Below, piece by piece: positions 9,646 to 19,060 of a stretch of DNA of 52,270 nucleotides. The first letter of the stretch is position 1. Every line of letters starts with the position of its first letter. This stretch comes from Planctomycetota bacterium (GTDB taxonomy: Bacteria > Planctomycetota > PUPC01 > JACPCR01). The notes under the pieces were generated by a model that worked only from the letters and a program-made list of their open reading frames with translations, searched no databases and was not told the DNA's origin. Location of the stretch: positions 1 through 52,270 of the forward strand of contig JASLXP010000172.1 of NCBI GenBank assembly GCA_030740295.1. Reading direction: 5' to 3'. Position numbers and translations under genes: made by a program.

Positions 9646-12600
9646 TCAAGTCAATCCGGCGCGTTTTCGGAGTATCCATTCGGCACTGACTGCCAGTACC
9701 ATCAGTATCAGCAGGGACCATCCGTCCCACAGTGAGAGGTCGCGGCGCGCCATGATCGTTTCGTTGCCCGGGCCGAAATGTGCCAGGAGGGAATCCGCCT
9801 CGTCCGGGGTGGTGACGGAACCGCCGGTGAGGCTTGCGAGCCTGGACGGGATGCTCCGGTCCGCTGAGAGCTCCGCCAGTTCCACCGGGTCGCGGGTCGT
9901 GACGACCATGAACTCGGTTTCAACTTGGTCGACTCTTCGGCCTCCTCGTTTTCTCAGAATCCTGGCCGCCGCGCTGCTCTCCAACTGGAGCCGGTAGCGG
10001 CCGGGATCGGCGATGGGATTCAGGACGGTCTGGTAGATTCCGTTCGAGTCCTTCCGGAATTCGAGCCGTTTGCGCATGACCCGATCTTCGCCGAGGTAGA
10101 CGTCAGCCCAGGCCCTCTCGTCGGGCAGGGGCTTCTGGTCCGTGTCGAGGAGCTTCGCGCGGACGATGATCGGCTCTTCGGCGGTATAGGTAAGGCGGTC
10201 GGAGCCGATGCGGACACGCTGGGTTCCGGCGCGCAGGTTCTCAATCGTTCCCCAGCGCATGACCTGGCCCCAGAACCGGTGGTGGTAAGTATCACCGATG
10301 CGATATCGAAGCCGCCAGGTGCGGTCGAAGTTCAGCATGACCACTCCGCCGGCCGCATATTTCTGAATGACAATAAGAGGGTTCTCCTTCATATATTTTT
10401 TTCGGAGCGCCAGCTTTCGTGCCGAGCCCTGGATGGTCTCGACGGCTTCATCGGAATCGACACTTCTGCCTCTCAGCGATTCTGCGTAAGCGAGGACTGT
10501 CGCGCCTTCTTTGGCCTCAATATCGTTATGCCGCCAGAGCAGGAGAGGCAGCCCGGTCCAGATTTGGGCGTTCTCTGTCGAACTGGTTGATTGCTGCATG
10601 ATGCTGTGGTGCCTGCCCTCCGGGGTGAGCATGAGCCTGTATGCAGGTTCCGGCGCCTCGAAATAACGATTCCTCTTGCGGGTGTACCGGATGGGCAGCA
10701 TGTCCTTGAGGCCGCCATCAGTAAACGCATGCGGCATGTAGCGGGGCCCGGCGATGAGCACCAGAAGCGCGCCGCGTTCGGTAACGCAGCGTTGAATGAT
10801 TTTCATCGTCTCCGCTCCGATCACGCCGGGCGAAACGTCGCCCAGGATGATGGCATCGAACTTGAGCCATTCCCTTTCATTCCCGGGCAAATGAGTGGCT
10901 TCCGCATCACCAAACTTGCGGGAGGCGGAGGCGTAGACTGTCCGCTCTCTTTCCTCTCCTTCGATGGTCTCCCGCTTCAGGAGCACATACTGCAAGTGAA
11001 TAGACTTGTCGCGGCCGTAAAACAAATTGCGCAGGTAGCGGTATTCCCAGCGGGGGCGCGTATCCACGAGCAGGACGTTTGTTCGATCGTCGGAGACCGC
11101 GACATCGAAGGCCCAGTGGTTGTTGCGCTCCGTCAACTCTCCTTCCACGGGCTCGACTTCGAGGGAGTAACGGAAAATCCCTTCTCCTTCCGGGGTGTCC
11201 GAAAAGCGCAGTTGTTTCCGGTGCTCGTCTTCGGGAACGTCGATGATCTTTTCATCAATCGGCTTCCCCTGGCGCATCAGCTTCACTTTGAGCTTCTGTC
11301 CCCGGAGACGGTCCGCTTTCAGCTCGGTCCTGACGCTCATCCGTTCGCCCAGAAAAATGGATTCCGGCGCCTTGAGGCTCATGAGCGAGGCGTCCTTCGG
11401 ACCGCGGCTGGCCCCCATGATAACGGAACAGACGGGCGAGCCCTGCATGCCCAACCGTTTCGCCACGTCTTCGAGGCTCTTTTCACCGTTGTGGCGGCCG
11501 TCGGTGAGCAGCAGGATGCCGGCCAGGTTTTCCGGCGGCACGTCCTCGAGCGCTTTTTCCAGCGCACCGGCCAGATCCGTCTTCTGCCGGAACGACGCAA
11601 CATCCGAGTCTTGCTCCTGTTTCTCTTCCTGTTCAGGATTCGTGGACTGTTGTCCGGCGGGATGTTCTTTTACTGCCGGTGTCTGTTTTTTGGGGGTCTG
11701 TTTCTTCTCTCCCCTCTTGGCCCACTCGCTGACGACCGCGTCCACGGGACGGCTCGCGAAACGTACCAGTTTGAGATGGTACTTCTCTTCCACCTGGCTG
11801 AGGATGCCCGGCCGGCCCCTGTGCTTCCGGGTCAGCAGGTCGCGGGCGATGGCAGCCCGCGTCTTTTTCGCTATGGCGTCGATCTCTTGCCGGTCTTTTT
11901 CATTCAGCGTGTTCCATACAAACTGGTCCGCAGCGCTGGCGGAATCCGGGATTGATGTGAGCAGCTTCTCCAGGTGAAGTTCGCTCGTCTCGAAGTGTTT
12001 CAGCACAGCCGAGACCGTGTCCGATGCCTTTTTGCCTTTCGCTCCGAGCAGCTTTGCGGCGCCGGTGAATTCCTCCTCGAGCCTTTTCAGGTTTGTTGCG
12101 AGATCGTTCAGTCTGCGGCGGGTGCCCGCGTCGAATGGATGTTTTTTCACTGCCGCGAGAATCTTCTTTGACTCAGCAGCAAGTTTGCCGGCCGATCCCG
12201 TGAGAAATTTTGACAGGCCCTCTCGGCTCTTCGACAGGCCCGTCTTCAATCCTTCGGGGCCGGCCTTGCCCGTACGTTTCATAGCCACGTTCTCCTGGCG
12301 GAATTGGCGCCCGATCTGGCCGACCAGCGCGTTCAGGCCGCGCAGGGAGAAGTAATTCCTCACCGACTTTACCTCGTAGAGTCTTGCCAATCGGACCTTG
12401 TCCGCGGGACGGAGCTCAGCGTCCCGAAAGTGCATGGAGGCCGAATCATCGAGCAGCACCACCACGTATCGGTCCATCTCTTTTTCGACCTCGCGGCTGA
12501 GGATGGGCTGGAGGAACATGAAAAGGGCCAGGACAACCAACAGGACCCGGAGCGAGACAAGAATGAGGCCGGTCCGCTTTTCCACTGACTTCCGTTCCAG

Positions 12601-12909
12601 GCCATAGAGCCAGACGGTAATCTCAACCGCGGCCCCGCCGAGAAGGGCGATGAACCAAAGCGACCAGCTCGCTGCCAGCAGAAGCGCGCGCCCAAGGAAC
12701 TGAAAGATGGCCCAGAAGAAGAAGGTCCCCACGAGGGCTCGGGCTGCCATCAGCAGCCAGTGCGCGTTGTCGCCCAGCCGGCTCTGCAAGCTCCGCCGAG
12801 GGCCCGGGAAATGCAGCCCCACCCACGCGGCCAGCAGGAACAGAGCCAGAGCCAGGATGGCCACTGCCGGTATGCTCGAGGAAAGAAGGTCTGGTCTATG
12901 GTGATCCAT
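9646..12909 (-). CDS. Membrane-anchored VWA protein with glutamine-amidotransferase-like domain
   Basis: A 1087-residue protein with about four N-terminal membrane segments before residue 135 and a C-terminal membrane anchor ending SAEWILRKR. A von Willebrand A domain starts near residue 147 with the metal-binding DxSxS motif (DDSAS). It is split by a helical insertion of roughly 270 residues and resumes with ILLLTDGRHNG. Beta-sandwich segments follow. Then comes a class I amidotransferase-like fold (FDAIILGDVSPGVI through GALLVLIAGP) in which I see no catalytic triad. This is the second large protein of the MoxR/DUF58/BatA group. Its sequence order and C-terminus match the second half of the fused protein at 36681-41036. 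It lies 146 bases after the BatA-like gene. It probably presents the VWA domain in the periplasm or at the membrane as a partner of MoxR. Confidence 0.75.
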   Translation of the reverse strand: MDHHRPDLLSSSIPAVAILALALFLLAAWVGLHFPGPRRSLQSRLGDNAHWLLMAARALVGTFFFWAIFQFLGRALLLAASWSLWFIALLGGAAVEITVWLYGLERKSVEKRTGLILVSLRVLLVVLALFMFLQPILSREVEKEMDRYVVVLLDDSASMHFRDAELRPADKVRLARLYEVKSVRNYFSLRGLNALVGQIGRQFRQENVAMKRTGKAGPEGLKTGLSKSREGLSKFLTGSAGKLAAESKKILAAVKKHPFDAGTRRRLNDLATNLKRLEEEFTGAAKLLGAKGKKASDTVSAVLKHFETSELHLEKLLTSIPDSASAADQFVWNTLNEKDRQEIDAIAKKTRAAIARDLLTRKHRGRPGILSQVEEKYHLKLVRFASRPVDAVVSEWAKRGEKKQTPKKQTPAVKEHPAGQQSTNPEQEEKQEQDSDVASFRQKTDLAGALEKALEDVPPENLAGILLLTDGRHNGEKSLEDVAKRLGMQGSPVCSVIMGASRGPKDASLMSLKAPESIFLGERMSVRTELKADRLRGQKLKVKLMRQGKPIDEKIIDVPEDEHRKQLRFSDTPEGEGIFRYSLEVEPVEGELTERNNHWAFDVAVSDDRTNVLLVDTRPRWEYRYLRNLFYGRDKSIHLQYVLLKRETIEGEERERTVYASASRKFGDAEATHLPGNEREWLKFDAIILGDVSPGVIGAETMKIIQRCVTERGALLVLIAGPRYMPHAFTDGGLKDMLPIRYTRKRNRYFEAPEPAYRLMLTPEGRHHSIMQQSTSSTENAQIWTGLPLLLWRHNDIEAKEGATVLAYAESLRGRSVDSDEAVETIQGSARKLALRKKYMKENPLIVIQKYAAGGVVMLNFDRTWRLRYRIGDTYHHRFWGQVMRWGTIENLRAGTQRVRIGSDRLTYTAEEPIIVRAKLLDTDQKPLPDERAWADVYLGEDRVMRKRLEFRKDSNGIYQTVLNPIADPGRYRLQLESSAAARILRKRGGRRVDQVETEFMVVTTRDPVELAELSADRSIPSRLASLTGGSVTTPDEADSLLAHFGPGNETIMARRDLSLWDGWSLLILMVLAVSAEWILRKRAGLT

Positions 12910-12916
12910 GGGACCG

Positions 12917-13000
12917 GGGTGGGTGTCGGGTGTCGGGTTTCAGGTGTCGGGGGTGTCGGGGGTTGAGTTTCAGGTGGTGTCGGGTGTCGGTTTTTGGGTT
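12917..13000. repeat. GTGTCGGG repeats with G-quadruplex potential
   Basis: The 146-base gap between the two VWA genes contains repeated GTGTCGGG and TTTCAGG words on the plus strand, with at least five runs of three or more G between 12919 and 12963. These fit a G-quadruplex pattern on the template strand of the flanking minus-strand genes. Related words occur at about 16900-16925 and 33733-33755. Confidence 0.6.
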
Positions 13001-13055
13001 TCAGACTTCGGATTGGTCAGATCGGTCAGATCACCGGACCTCTTTCCCGATCACA

Positions 13056-15956
13056 TCAGTTACTCTTAACAATTCGTTCCAGTTGTTCTTGAAACTGCTC
13101 CGAAGGCTTCATCCGATCATCGAATTCAACTTCTACTTTCTGGCCGGTCTTGCGCTGGTGTGCTATCCACCGGGTAAGGGCCACCTCGCCCAGCAACAGA
13201 AGAAAAGCCCCGGTCGCGAGATATCTCCACAGTTCCTTGCCCGTGGACTGCCCGGCGAGGGCGGCCTGCAGCTTTTCGGTGTCGGCAACGGGAACGATGC
13301 CGGCAATGTTGCCCAGGGCCTCCAGGTCCGCTTCGGTCAGTCTGTCCACGCGGCTTTCATCGACGTCGGGAGTCACCGTGAAGGGCACGGTACCATCTTC
13401 GCCCACCAGGTTTGAGAGCTTCTTTCGCTGGTCACCCTGGGGAATCGTCAAGTGGTAAAGGCCGGGCGGCAGATTCCCGCTGATTCGGGCGACCAGTCCG
13501 TCCAGGCCCTCCACCAGTACGGCCTTGTGACTGCTGCCGTCCGGTCCTTTGACGGTTGCATCTGTTTTGGGGGCCAATGAGAAGTCTGCACCGGCAACGG
13601 AGAGCCGGCTGGCAGGAATGATTTCCCGGACCTGGGATTTGCTCGACCAGTAGAGGTCCAGAAGCGCCGCGGCATTATTTTCAACGTACTCCACGCGAAA
13701 CTGGTACCTCTGCCCGGCCTTGAGCTGGATTTTGTCTGCCTTGTTTCTGTTAACCACCTGCTTGCGGCCGACCCAGACATTGGCGATGTAATCGGTCTTG
13801 ACTTCAAACGTGTAGGTTTCGGTGTATCGGGGAAAGATGGAGCCGGACCACCGGACGCTGAAATTATCGGCCGGCATGCCTTTCATGGGCGCGCCATTGG
13901 CCCAGTGGAACTGGATGACCGGGTCCGCCCGTGAAGCGAAGAAGCGGCGAAAATTCTGGTCCCTGAAGTAATCACCTTTCAGGCCGCGCAAGGGCGAAGA
14001 AACCGCGCCGCCCGTGAGCCGTAGCGAAAGAGCTGGCGAGGGGGGCACATTAAGGGTCGCGCTCGACGGATCCGACAGGTAGAAAACCACCTCATGCACC
14101 AGCGGCAGAAAGGCATGGCGGCTGGCCACGTTGCTGCCGTGCGCGTCCAGGGAATGGGACATCAGCAAGACGATGCCCCGGCCCAGCTTCCGCTCGGCAA
14201 GCAGGGGATCGCTGTTGCTGAGTCTGCCGCCGATACTCACACTCCGGTCCGTGTTGGCGTCGTCGAGCTTCCAGTAGGCGGAAACCTGGAGAGAAGAAAT
14301 GTCGCTCCGGCTCTTGTCCGCGATGAGCCGCAGCGCATGATGGGAAAACGTGGTGAGAGAGGGTTGAAGGCCGTCCTTGAGGAGGACCCGCTTCTTCAGA
14401 ATGGACGGCAGCACGGGCTGGTCTTCACCATGTTTCCACTCGTTATAAAACTTGGAGTTGGCGGCTTCACCGGGTGCAATGAGGAGGCCGCCCCCACTGT
14501 TCACGAAAGCGGCGATCCGCTCAGCGACGTCGGCGTGGAGACTGGGCACATCTGCCAGAATGATGACGTCGTAAGGACTGAAGTCGCGGCCCGCCAGCCG
14601 ATCGTATTCGGCCATCACGGGATCGATCAGGTAATCCATCCTTTCACCCTCGACTGTCTGGACCGCGGCGCCTGGCGCCAGGGCCAGGCCGATCAGAGCG
14701 CCGGTTCGGTCGAGAAAGCGCGCACTGGGTTTTCCGTTAACGATGAGGGCTCGCAGCTTCCCGATGACAGCGGTCGCGGTCTCGAGCCGGTTGTCTGTTG
14801 GGATTTCGTCGTCAACGAGCATCCTGGCGGCCACCACGTGGGCCCCCGGCTTCTCGAAGTGATGGAGGAAGCGAACCGTTTCTGATGAGCCCGGGATGAT
14901 CTGGCCGATGGTCTCATCCTTCAGGTTCCGGCCGCCGACGGTAAGCTCGACCCCCGAAGGAGTGATGGCCTCCGTGCCCGTGTTTTCGATGCGGACGTTG
15001 ATGGTCACCTCACGATCTGTGCCGATGATGTCCCGGCTGAAAGTGATGCCGGCCACCGATGCGTTGCGCGATTCCAGCGGCATCTCGATCTGTCTCACCA
15101 GGACCAACGGCGGCGCGGGCAGGCCCTCGAAGGTGTCCTTCACGAACTGCCAGCGCCAGGTATTCTCTTTGTCCCAGCCGACCTTCTGGCCGTCCGTGAT
15201 GATGACGATCTGTTTGTTCGGGTTGAAGCCTTCCGAGAGAGAGACACCTGCAGCGGTCATGGCATCGAGAACGTCCATTTTGCCGTGCACGGGCTCGAGC
15301 TCATCCAGGATCATAGTCAGCCGGTCGCGGTCCAGGACCGGTGCGGGCGTCAGTATTTGCGGGTGCCCACCGGCAACAATAATGGACCAGGCCGCGCCGC
15401 CGCCGGTGCTCTCGATAATGTTGCGGGCTTCGTCGGCGGCCCGTTCAAAATTCGATTTACCGTCAATGACCCGCGTCATGGAGCTGGAGCCATCAATGAT
15501 GATCGCGATGTCTCGCTGCCCCGCTCCGCCGAAGCGCTTCAGGTCCAGCCATTTCGCCAGGCCGATGGACAGCCCGCTCAGCAGCACCAGCAGGAAAGCA
15601 GCGCCCAGGAGATACCGGCGATAGGTCGGATAACGCCAGAGGGCAAAAGAGACCCCGAAGGCCGTGATGGCCAGCAGCATGGCTGGCATGACGATCCACC
15701 ACGGGACGCTGCTGCCAGGCGGAATGAAAGGCCGCGCCATGGCAAGCACGATAAAACTCAGGAGCAGACAGCGCGCGGCCAGCAAGAGCATCTCTTCCAG
15801 CAGTATCCGCCGTCTGCGGCTGGCCATGGAATCCAGAAGGAACTGCATCGCCCCCCACTCCATCGGGATGACGGACCTGCGGTTCAGCAGGTGCAGCACG
15901 ACGGGAACGCTGATGGCGAGCAGCCCCAGCAAGAGCCATAGATTGAGGAAAAGCAT
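13056..15956 (-). CDS. BatA-like VWA protein with inserted PA14 domain
   Basis: A 966-residue protein. Residues 1-80 are the BatA N-terminal domain: membrane segment, LHLLNRRSV, then a second hydrophobic helix leading to ARPFIPPG. Another membrane segment follows near 110-130. A VWA domain starts near 150 with DxSxS (DGSSS). An amidotransferase-like module lies near 460-500 (YDVIILADVPSLHADVAERI). Residues about 655-785 resemble a PA14 carbohydrate-binding domain (LKGDYFRDQNF, then RWSGSIFP, then DYIANVWVGRKQVVN). A C-terminal membrane anchor is near residue 915. The start has AGGTGA seven bases upstream. It begins 6 bases after the DUF58 stop, so the two are probably translated together. BatA proteins work with MoxR ATPases in envelope or stress functions; the PA14 insertion is unusual for the family and suggests glycan binding. 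Confidence 0.8.
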   Translation of the reverse strand: MLFLNLWLLLGLLAISVPVVLHLLNRRSVIPMEWGAMQFLLDSMASRRRRILLEEMLLLAARCLLLSFIVLAMARPFIPPGSSVPWWIVMPAMLLAITAFGVSFALWRYPTYRRYLLGAAFLLVLLSGLSIGLAKWLDLKRFGGAGQRDIAIIIDGSSSMTRVIDGKSNFERAADEARNIIESTGGGAAWSIIVAGGHPQILTPAPVLDRDRLTMILDELEPVHGKMDVLDAMTAAGVSLSEGFNPNKQIVIITDGQKVGWDKENTWRWQFVKDTFEGLPAPPLVLVRQIEMPLESRNASVAGITFSRDIIGTDREVTINVRIENTGTEAITPSGVELTVGGRNLKDETIGQIIPGSSETVRFLHHFEKPGAHVVAARMLVDDEIPTDNRLETATAVIGKLRALIVNGKPSARFLDRTGALIGLALAPGAAVQTVEGERMDYLIDPVMAEYDRLAGRDFSPYDVIILADVPSLHADVAERIAAFVNSGGGLLIAPGEAANSKFYNEWKHGEDQPVLPSILKKRVLLKDGLQPSLTTFSHHALRLIADKSRSDISSLQVSAYWKLDDANTDRSVSIGGRLSNSDPLLAERKLGRGIVLLMSHSLDAHGSNVASRHAFLPLVHEVVFYLSDPSSATLNVPPSPALSLRLTGGAVSSPLRGLKGDYFRDQNFRRFFASRADPVIQFHWANGAPMKGMPADNFSVRWSGSIFPRYTETYTFEVKTDYIANVWVGRKQVVNRNKADKIQLKAGQRYQFRVEYVENNAAALLDLYWSSKSQVREIIPASRLSVAGADFSLAPKTDATVKGPDGSSHKAVLVEGLDGLVARISGNLPPGLYHLTIPQGDQRKKLSNLVGEDGTVPFTVTPDVDESRVDRLTEADLEALGNIAGIVPVADTEKLQAALAGQSTGKELWRYLATGAFLLLLGEVALTRWIAHQRKTGQKVEVEFDDRMKPSEQFQEQLERIVKSN

Positions 15957-15962
15957 GCAGGC

Positions 15963-16883
15963 TCACCTTCTGGCCAGGTAATTGGCCAGCGATGTATCAA
16001 AACTCTCGTTTGTGTTCAGGGGGACATAATCGGCCTTCATCTGGCCGCAGCCGGTCTCGATCTGCTCGACGAATTCACGGATGCGATCCAGGTACTGGGC
16101 GCGGACGGTTTTGGGATCGATCTGCAGGCTGCGGGAACTGGGCTCAAGATCGATAAAGTCAGTGAACTTGTTGAAAGGAAAACAGATTTCCTCATCGGCC
16201 ATCACGTGGAGTACCGTCACCTGGTGATTTCGGTACCGGAAATGGTGGAGCGCGTTCACCACCTGTTCCGGGTCCCCGAAAAGATCGCTGATGATCACGA
16301 CCATGCCCCTCCGGTGGATGCGTTCGGCAACGTCGTGAAGCACATCGGCCACGCCTGTCTCACCGCCCGGCTCCGTGCGGACAAGGGCCTCGAGAATCTG
16401 TCGAAGCTGGGTCGCGCGGGTGCGCGCCGGGATATAATCGCGTACCTCCGTATCGAAGGTGACCAGGCCCACCGCGTCCTGCTGCCGCATGAACAGCCAG
16501 GTCATGCAGGCGGCGAGGTAACTGGCGTATTCGAACTTCGAGAGCTTCCTGCCGTCCATTTCGGCCGCATGTTCGCCCACGTACTTCATCGAGCCGGAAG
16601 CGTCCACGACGATAGTAGCTCGGAGGTTTGTCTCATCGACGTATTGTTTGATGTAAAAGCGGTCCTGCTTGGCATACGCGTTCCAGTCGAGGTCGCGAAC
16701 ATCGTCTCCCGGTACGTATTGGCGGTGTTCGGCAAACTCTACGGAGGAGCCTTTGTAGGGGCTCTGATGCCGGCCCGTGACTGCCCCCTCTATGGCTGTT
16801 CGGGCCAGAAATTCCAGTCGGCCGATTTTGCTGGTCGCTTCCGAGGAAAGAAGGCGAGTATAAGCGGGCTCGTCAGCGGCCAT
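15963..16883 (-). CDS. DUF58-family protein
   Basis: A 306-residue cytosolic protein of the DUF58 family. It has the characteristic SSVEFAEHRQYVPGDDVRDLDW near residue 45 and RFYIKQYVDETN near 75. A VWA-like half follows with DxSxS (DASGS, about residue 94). The family's function is not established, but it is nearly always encoded between moxR and BatA-like VWA genes, as here. Its stop codon is 6 bases before the BatA-like gene and its start is 66 bases after the MoxR gene, so the three form an operon. It has a full-length paralogue at 35794-36684. No signal peptide is seen. The family assignment is firm. Confidence 0.9.
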   Translation of the reverse strand: MAADEPAYTRLLSSEATSKIGRLEFLARTAIEGAVTGRHQSPYKGSSVEFAEHRQYVPGDDVRDLDWNAYAKQDRFYIKQYVDETNLRATIVVDASGSMKYVGEHAAEMDGRKLSKFEYASYLAACMTWLFMRQQDAVGLVTFDTEVRDYIPARTRATQLRQILEALVRTEPGGETGVADVLHDVAERIHRRGMVVIISDLFGDPEQVVNALHHFRYRNHQVTVLHVMADEEICFPFNKFTDFIDLEPSSRSLQIDPKTVRAQYLDRIREFVEQIETGCGQMKADYVPLNTNESFDTSLANYLARR

Positions 16884-16949
16884 GGGTGTTCTCGGGTGCG
16901 ATGGTGTCGGGTGTCAGGTTTCGGGGTCGTCTTCCTCGTAGCCCGGAAG

Positions 16950-18416
16950 CTAAACGGCATCCTTGTATTTGGGTTTCAGGTGGTCCACGAGCATTCTGAT
17001 GAGCTCGTCGCTGGTGACTCCCGCTGCTTCTGCGTTGAAAGTTGTGAGTACCCGGTGCCTCAGGACGGGGAGGGCGACCTTGTTGACGTCTTCGGTGGTG
17101 GCGTGAAAACGGCCTTGCAGTATCGCGCGGGCCTTGGCCGCGGTAATCAGGCTGATCCCCGCGCGGGGGCCCGCGCCCCAGGCCACCATTTCCTGGACAA
17201 AGTCGGGGGCCTCATCCTTTTTGGGGCGGGTTGACCGGGCCAGGTCTCTTGCATAGTCGATCACATGGTCGGCCGCGGGAACCCTGCGCACCACGTCTTG
17301 AAGCGTCAGGATGTCTTTGCCGGTCAGCGCGACATCCAGCTCCGCCTTATAGTTTCCGGTGACCTGCTTGATAATCTGGCTCTCTTCGTCGGCAGTCGGG
17401 TAGTCTACGATAATGTTGAACATGAATCGGTCCAACTGCGCTTCCGGCAGCGGATAGGTCCCTTCCTGTTCAATCGGGTTCTGAGTGGCCAGAACGAAAA
17501 AAGGCTGGGGCAGCTTGTAACTTTGTTCACCCACAGTGACGCGATGTTCCTGCATTGCTTCGAGAAGCGCGGCCTGCGTCTTGGGCGGGGTTCGATTGAT
17601 CTCGTCGGCAAGGACCATGTTGGCGAAAAGGGGGCCCTGAACGAAGCGAAAGAACCGTTTCCCGGAGGTCTGGTCCTCCTCGAGAATGTCAGTGCCGGTG
17701 ATATCGGCCGGCATCAGGTCCGGAGTGAACTGAATTCGTTTGAAATTAAGGTCGAGGACCTGGCTGATGGTGCTCACCAGCAGCGTCTTGGCGAGGCCCG
17801 GCGCGCCGACGAGAAGGCAGTGTCCCCGGCAGAAAATGGCCATCAGCACTTCATCGATCACTTCCTGCTGCCCCACGATGACGCGAGACAACTGCTCGGT
17901 CATATCCGCGTAGGCCCGGTTCAGCTCTTGGACGATTTCGATATCGTCTTCGGATGCGAGCTGTTTGATTTCCTCCTCTCTCCGCGTCCTGGCCGCGGCC
18001 CGAACCCCCGGTGCCTCAACCATAGTTTTGGCATCGTCGGAGGCCGCCTTTACTTCTGCGGTCTTGCCCGGCCTCAGGACAACTTGGTCCCCCGTCGAGG
18101 TTTCGTCATCCGGCAGATCAGAATGTTGCTCATCCAGCTCAAAGCAGAATTTGCTCTTGCCCATGGACACGACGTCGCCGTCTTCAAGCTGGTGCACTTT
18201 TGCGCTGGCATCATTGACAAACGTGCCGTTCGAGCTGTTCAGGTCGGTGAGGGTCCAAACATCATCTTCGCAAACAATCTTCGCGTGCCGGCCTGAGACC
18301 ACGTGGTCCGCCAGCCTCAGGTGGCAATCGCGATGGCGGCCAATCGTGAAGCCGCCGGCAGGCACATCCACCCGATGACCGTTGAAGGGCCCTTCAGTAA
18401 ATGACAGTGTTGGCAT
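16950..18416 (-). CDS. FHA domain fused to MoxR AAA+ ATPase
   Basis: A 488-residue protein from the chosen ATG. Residues about 1-95 are a forkhead-associated domain with the phosphothreonine-binding signature intact: GRH near 22, SGRHA, then NSSNGTFVN. A linker of about 75 residues leads to a MoxR-family AAA+ ATPase with Walker A GAPGLAKT, Walker B VLADEINR, sensor region [18 protein letters not shown], and the AAA lid with VLRHRVL. MoxR ATPases are chaperone-like remodelers acting on VWA proteins. The FHA fusion implies recruitment to a phosphorylated Ser/Thr protein. An upstream ATG at 18497 keeps the frame open; I prefer 18416 because FHA-first proteins normally start just before the first strand, though neither has a clear ribosome-binding site. 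It is the first gene of the cluster 1 operon. The paralogue at 34183 has a degraded FHA. Confidence 0.85.
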   Translation of the reverse strand: MPTLSFTEGPFNGHRVDVPAGGFTIGRHRDCHLRLADHVVSGRHAKIVCEDDVWTLTDLNSSNGTFVNDASAKVHQLEDGDVVSMGKSKFCFELDEQHSDLPDDETSTGDQVVLRPGKTAEVKAASDDAKTMVEAPGVRAAARTRREEEIKQLASEDDIEIVQELNRAYADMTEQLSRVIVGQQEVIDEVLMAIFCRGHCLLVGAPGLAKTLLVSTISQVLDLNFKRIQFTPDLMPADITGTDILEEDQTSGKRFFRFVQGPLFANMVLADEINRTPPKTQAALLEAMQEHRVTVGEQSYKLPQPFFVLATQNPIEQEGTYPLPEAQLDRFMFNIIVDYPTADEESQIIKQVTGNYKAELDVALTGKDILTLQDVVRRVPAADHVIDYARDLARSTRPKKDEAPDFVQEMVAWGAGPRAGISLITAAKARAILQGRFHATTEDVNKVALPVLRHRVLTTFNAEAAGVTSDELIRMLVDHLKPKYKDAV

Positions 18417-18780
18417 GCTTGCGATTGCTGTTAAGTAATCAACCAGGCTCAGGACACCGGCTCGGAAATGATTTCTGGGCCTGGCAGAATCGGCCATGAG
18501 TTCTGCGGCATGTCCGAGCAGGGCATGTGCGAAACGGATGCCGGCACCTGGATTATTGGTCAGCGGCGCCGATCAAGCATTCGGATGCCGCCGCGATGTG
18601 GGGAAGCCGCGAAATTCCGGATATTGCTTTGGACCTGCTGTCAGGCTGGTAATCCAGTCGAACTGCCCCAAAACAGCAGCCTATGCATCTCTGCTTTGGA
18701 TCATAGCTTGCTTTTTCTAGCATTTCTGTCATGCCCCGGTACGGTGTCACTTTCTGAATGTCCTTCGCTGCTTTTCTGTC

Positions 18781-18813
18781 GGAAGAGGGGATTATGTCGT
18801 ACATACCTCTTCC
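18781..18813. promoter_or_regulatory. Compound dyad in the divergent intergenic region
   Basis: In the 644-base gap between the divergent FHA-MoxR and histidine kinase genes, GGAAGAGG (18781-18788) pairs with CCTCTTCC (18806-18813). TATGT (18793) pairs with ACATA (18801) inside it, giving a nested dyad that could be an operator or a small hairpin. I found no supportable gene in the remainder of the gap; a minus-strand frame of 83 codons starting at 18804 overlaps the dyad but resembles nothing I know. Confidence 0.4.
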
Positions 18814-19060
18814 AACCTCCTTGTCCAAAATCGAACACCCCCTTCCGCCTGCACTCCTATCCACCCATAATAGCCGCCGCAACTTCTGCACGTTCCATCG
18901 GCGGACCCACTGAAAATCATGCGCACTTGTTTGGGGCATTTAGTAAGGTTCCGCTGACTGAAAACGAACGCTACTTCGACCCGTCGGTAGCTCAAATAGG
19001 CTACGACGGCCTCTGTTAGATAGACAAATAGATAGTCAGATACTTACGGCTGACCTTTCC

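Noticed and set aside
10591..11955. Plus-strand open frame of 454 codons
   Set aside because: Shadow of the VWA gene at 9646-12909, which has domains, membrane segments and operon context.
18553..18804. Minus-strand frame of 83 codons starting at 18804
   Set aside because: Unrecognised sequence, poorly spaced ribosome-binding site that is part of the dyad; not enough support for a gene.
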